Below are positions 4,958 through 5,545 of a stretch of DNA of 5,545 bases, piece by piece. A program made the translations under genes and the position numbers. The first letter of the stretch is position 1; each line of letters starts with the position of its first letter. Source of the stretch: an uncultured Bacteroidales bacterium (GTDB taxonomy: Bacteria; Bacteroidota; Bacteroidia; Bacteroidales; UBA932); assembly GCA_946530505.1 (NCBI GenBank), contig CAMNAD010000102.1, positions 1 to 5,545 on the forward strand, in the 5' to 3' direction. The notes below the pieces were generated by a model, which was not told where the DNA came from, made no database searches, and worked only from the letters and a program-made list of their open reading frames with translations.

Positions 4958-5545
4958 AAACAGAACTCCATGGCTCTGGGTGCCTACGCTGTATTTTGCG
5001 GAGGGCATACCCTATTTCATAGTCAACGTGGTGTCGGTTACAATGTTCAAGCGTATGGGCATGGGCAATGCCGAGCTCGCAATGTACACCAGCCTTCTTT
5101 ATCTTCCCTGGGTGATAAAACCTCTCTGGAGCCCGCTGGTGGACGTGGTGCGCACCAAGCGCTGGTGGATAGTGATGATGCAGGCGCTGATGACCATATG
5201 CTTCGCCGCCATCGCCCTCTCGCTGCCGCGCCGTATAGGCGAACCCGTCGGTGCCTTCGCCTTTTCCCTGATCTTCTTTTACATCACCGCGATGCTCTCC
5301 GCCACGCACGACATCGCTGCGGACGGATTCTATATGCTGGCGCTGGATGAACACCGGCAGAGCCTTTTCGTGGGCATCAGGAGCACTTTCTACCGCATCG
5401 CCTCGGTCTTCGGACAGGGGGTGATCGTAGTTGTGGCGGGCCTGCTCGAGAACCGCTTCGGCGACATTCCCCGCGCCTGGAGAACCACCCTTCTAGCCAG
5501 TTCCGCCCTCTTCCTCGCCATCACCGTATGGCATCACATTATCCT
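4950..5545 (+). CDS. AmpG-like major facilitator superfamily permease (3' end cut by window)
   Basis: The first 198 codons are present and the reading frame runs off the right edge. The start ATG at 4950 lies inside the end of the upstream gene (ATGAGTAA, 8-nt overlap), giving MSKNRTPWLWVPTLYFAEGI, the usual N-terminus of Bacteroidota AmpG-like permeases. Membrane helices are visible at about residues 10-32, 44-64, 74-92, 100-118, 148-166 and 178-198, so roughly half of a 12-helix protein is seen. A major-facilitator loop lies between helices 2 and 3 (SPLVDVVRTKRWW, 61-73), and SATHDIAADGFYMLAL (117-132) matches the AmpG-type signature around helix 4. AmpG of Gram-negative bacteria imports GlcNAc-anhydroMurNAc muropeptides across the inner membrane. 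Placement directly behind a SpoIID domain fits uptake of lytic transglycosylase products, although the true substrate of this branch is not known. Confidence 0.87.
   Translation, partial: MSKNRTPWLWVPTLYFAEGIPYFIVNVVSVTMFKRMGMGNAELAMYTSLLYLPWVIKPLWSPLVDVVRTKRWWIVMMQALMTICFAAIALSLPRRIGEPVGAFAFSLIFFYITAMLSATHDIAADGFYMLALDEHRQSLFVGIRSTFYRIASVFGQGVIVVVAGLLENRFGDIPRAWRTTLLASSALFLAITVWHHII

Noticed and set aside
4337..5008. Minus-strand open frame of 223 codons across the fusion/permease junction
   Set aside because: It is antisense to two well-supported genes and has no recognisable family; the palindrome contributes stop-free sequence on this strand too.
4767..5354. Minus-strand open frame of 195 codons over the permease start
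   Set aside because: The plus-strand permease frame starting at 4950 has AmpG-type motifs and membrane helices; the antisense product is His/Arg-rich without a domain.

Overview
The window looks like a chromosomal segment from an anaerobic Bacteroidales-type bacterium (phylum Bacteroidota). Three things point there: the promoters match the Bacteroidota pattern (TTTG, about 20 bp, TAnnTTTG) rather than TTGACA/TATAAT; start codons lack clear Shine-Dalgarno sequences; and the proteins belong to families typical of this group (prokaryotic HU-CCDC81 protein, DUF4922, SpoIID/LytB without sporulation, AmpG-like permease). Genus cannot be fixed from the sequence alone.

Left part (1-1200): AT-rich and accessory-looking. 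Positions 1-282 hold what appears to be the 3' end of an unrecognised plus-strand gene broken by a frameshift. Positions 323-1168 on the minus strand encode a secreted protein of unknown function with its own good promoter. Middle (1200-1441): a compact control region with a tRNA-Asn(GTT) gene on the minus strand, its promoter and its hairpin terminator. The -33 element of the secreted-protein promoter lies inside that terminator. A divergent promoter drives the operon to the right.

Right part (1442-5545): a tightly packed plus-strand operon, richer in G+C, with junctions of 2 nt, 1 nt and an 8-nt overlap. Its order is a membrane-anchored HU-domain protein, a Nudix hydrolase, a 720-residue fusion of a GalT/HIT-like DUF4922 domain to a SpoIID/LytB domain, and an AmpG-like major facilitator permease cut by the window edge. 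SpoIID enzymes are known lytic transglycosylases and AmpG imports anhydro-muropeptides, so peptidoglycan turnover or recycling is the most coherent theme. This is inference from family membership and gene order.

The most unusual signal is a near-perfect palindrome at 4547-4626 inside the SpoIID part of the fusion gene. It has two 21-bp perfect inverted arms around a 38-nt centre, is flanked by a 3-bp direct repeat (ATC), adds exactly 28 codons counting one ATC copy, and contains no stop trinucleotide in any of the six frames. It looks like a mobile palindromic element that inserted into a protein-coding gene and is translated, similar in concept to the Rickettsia palindromic elements.
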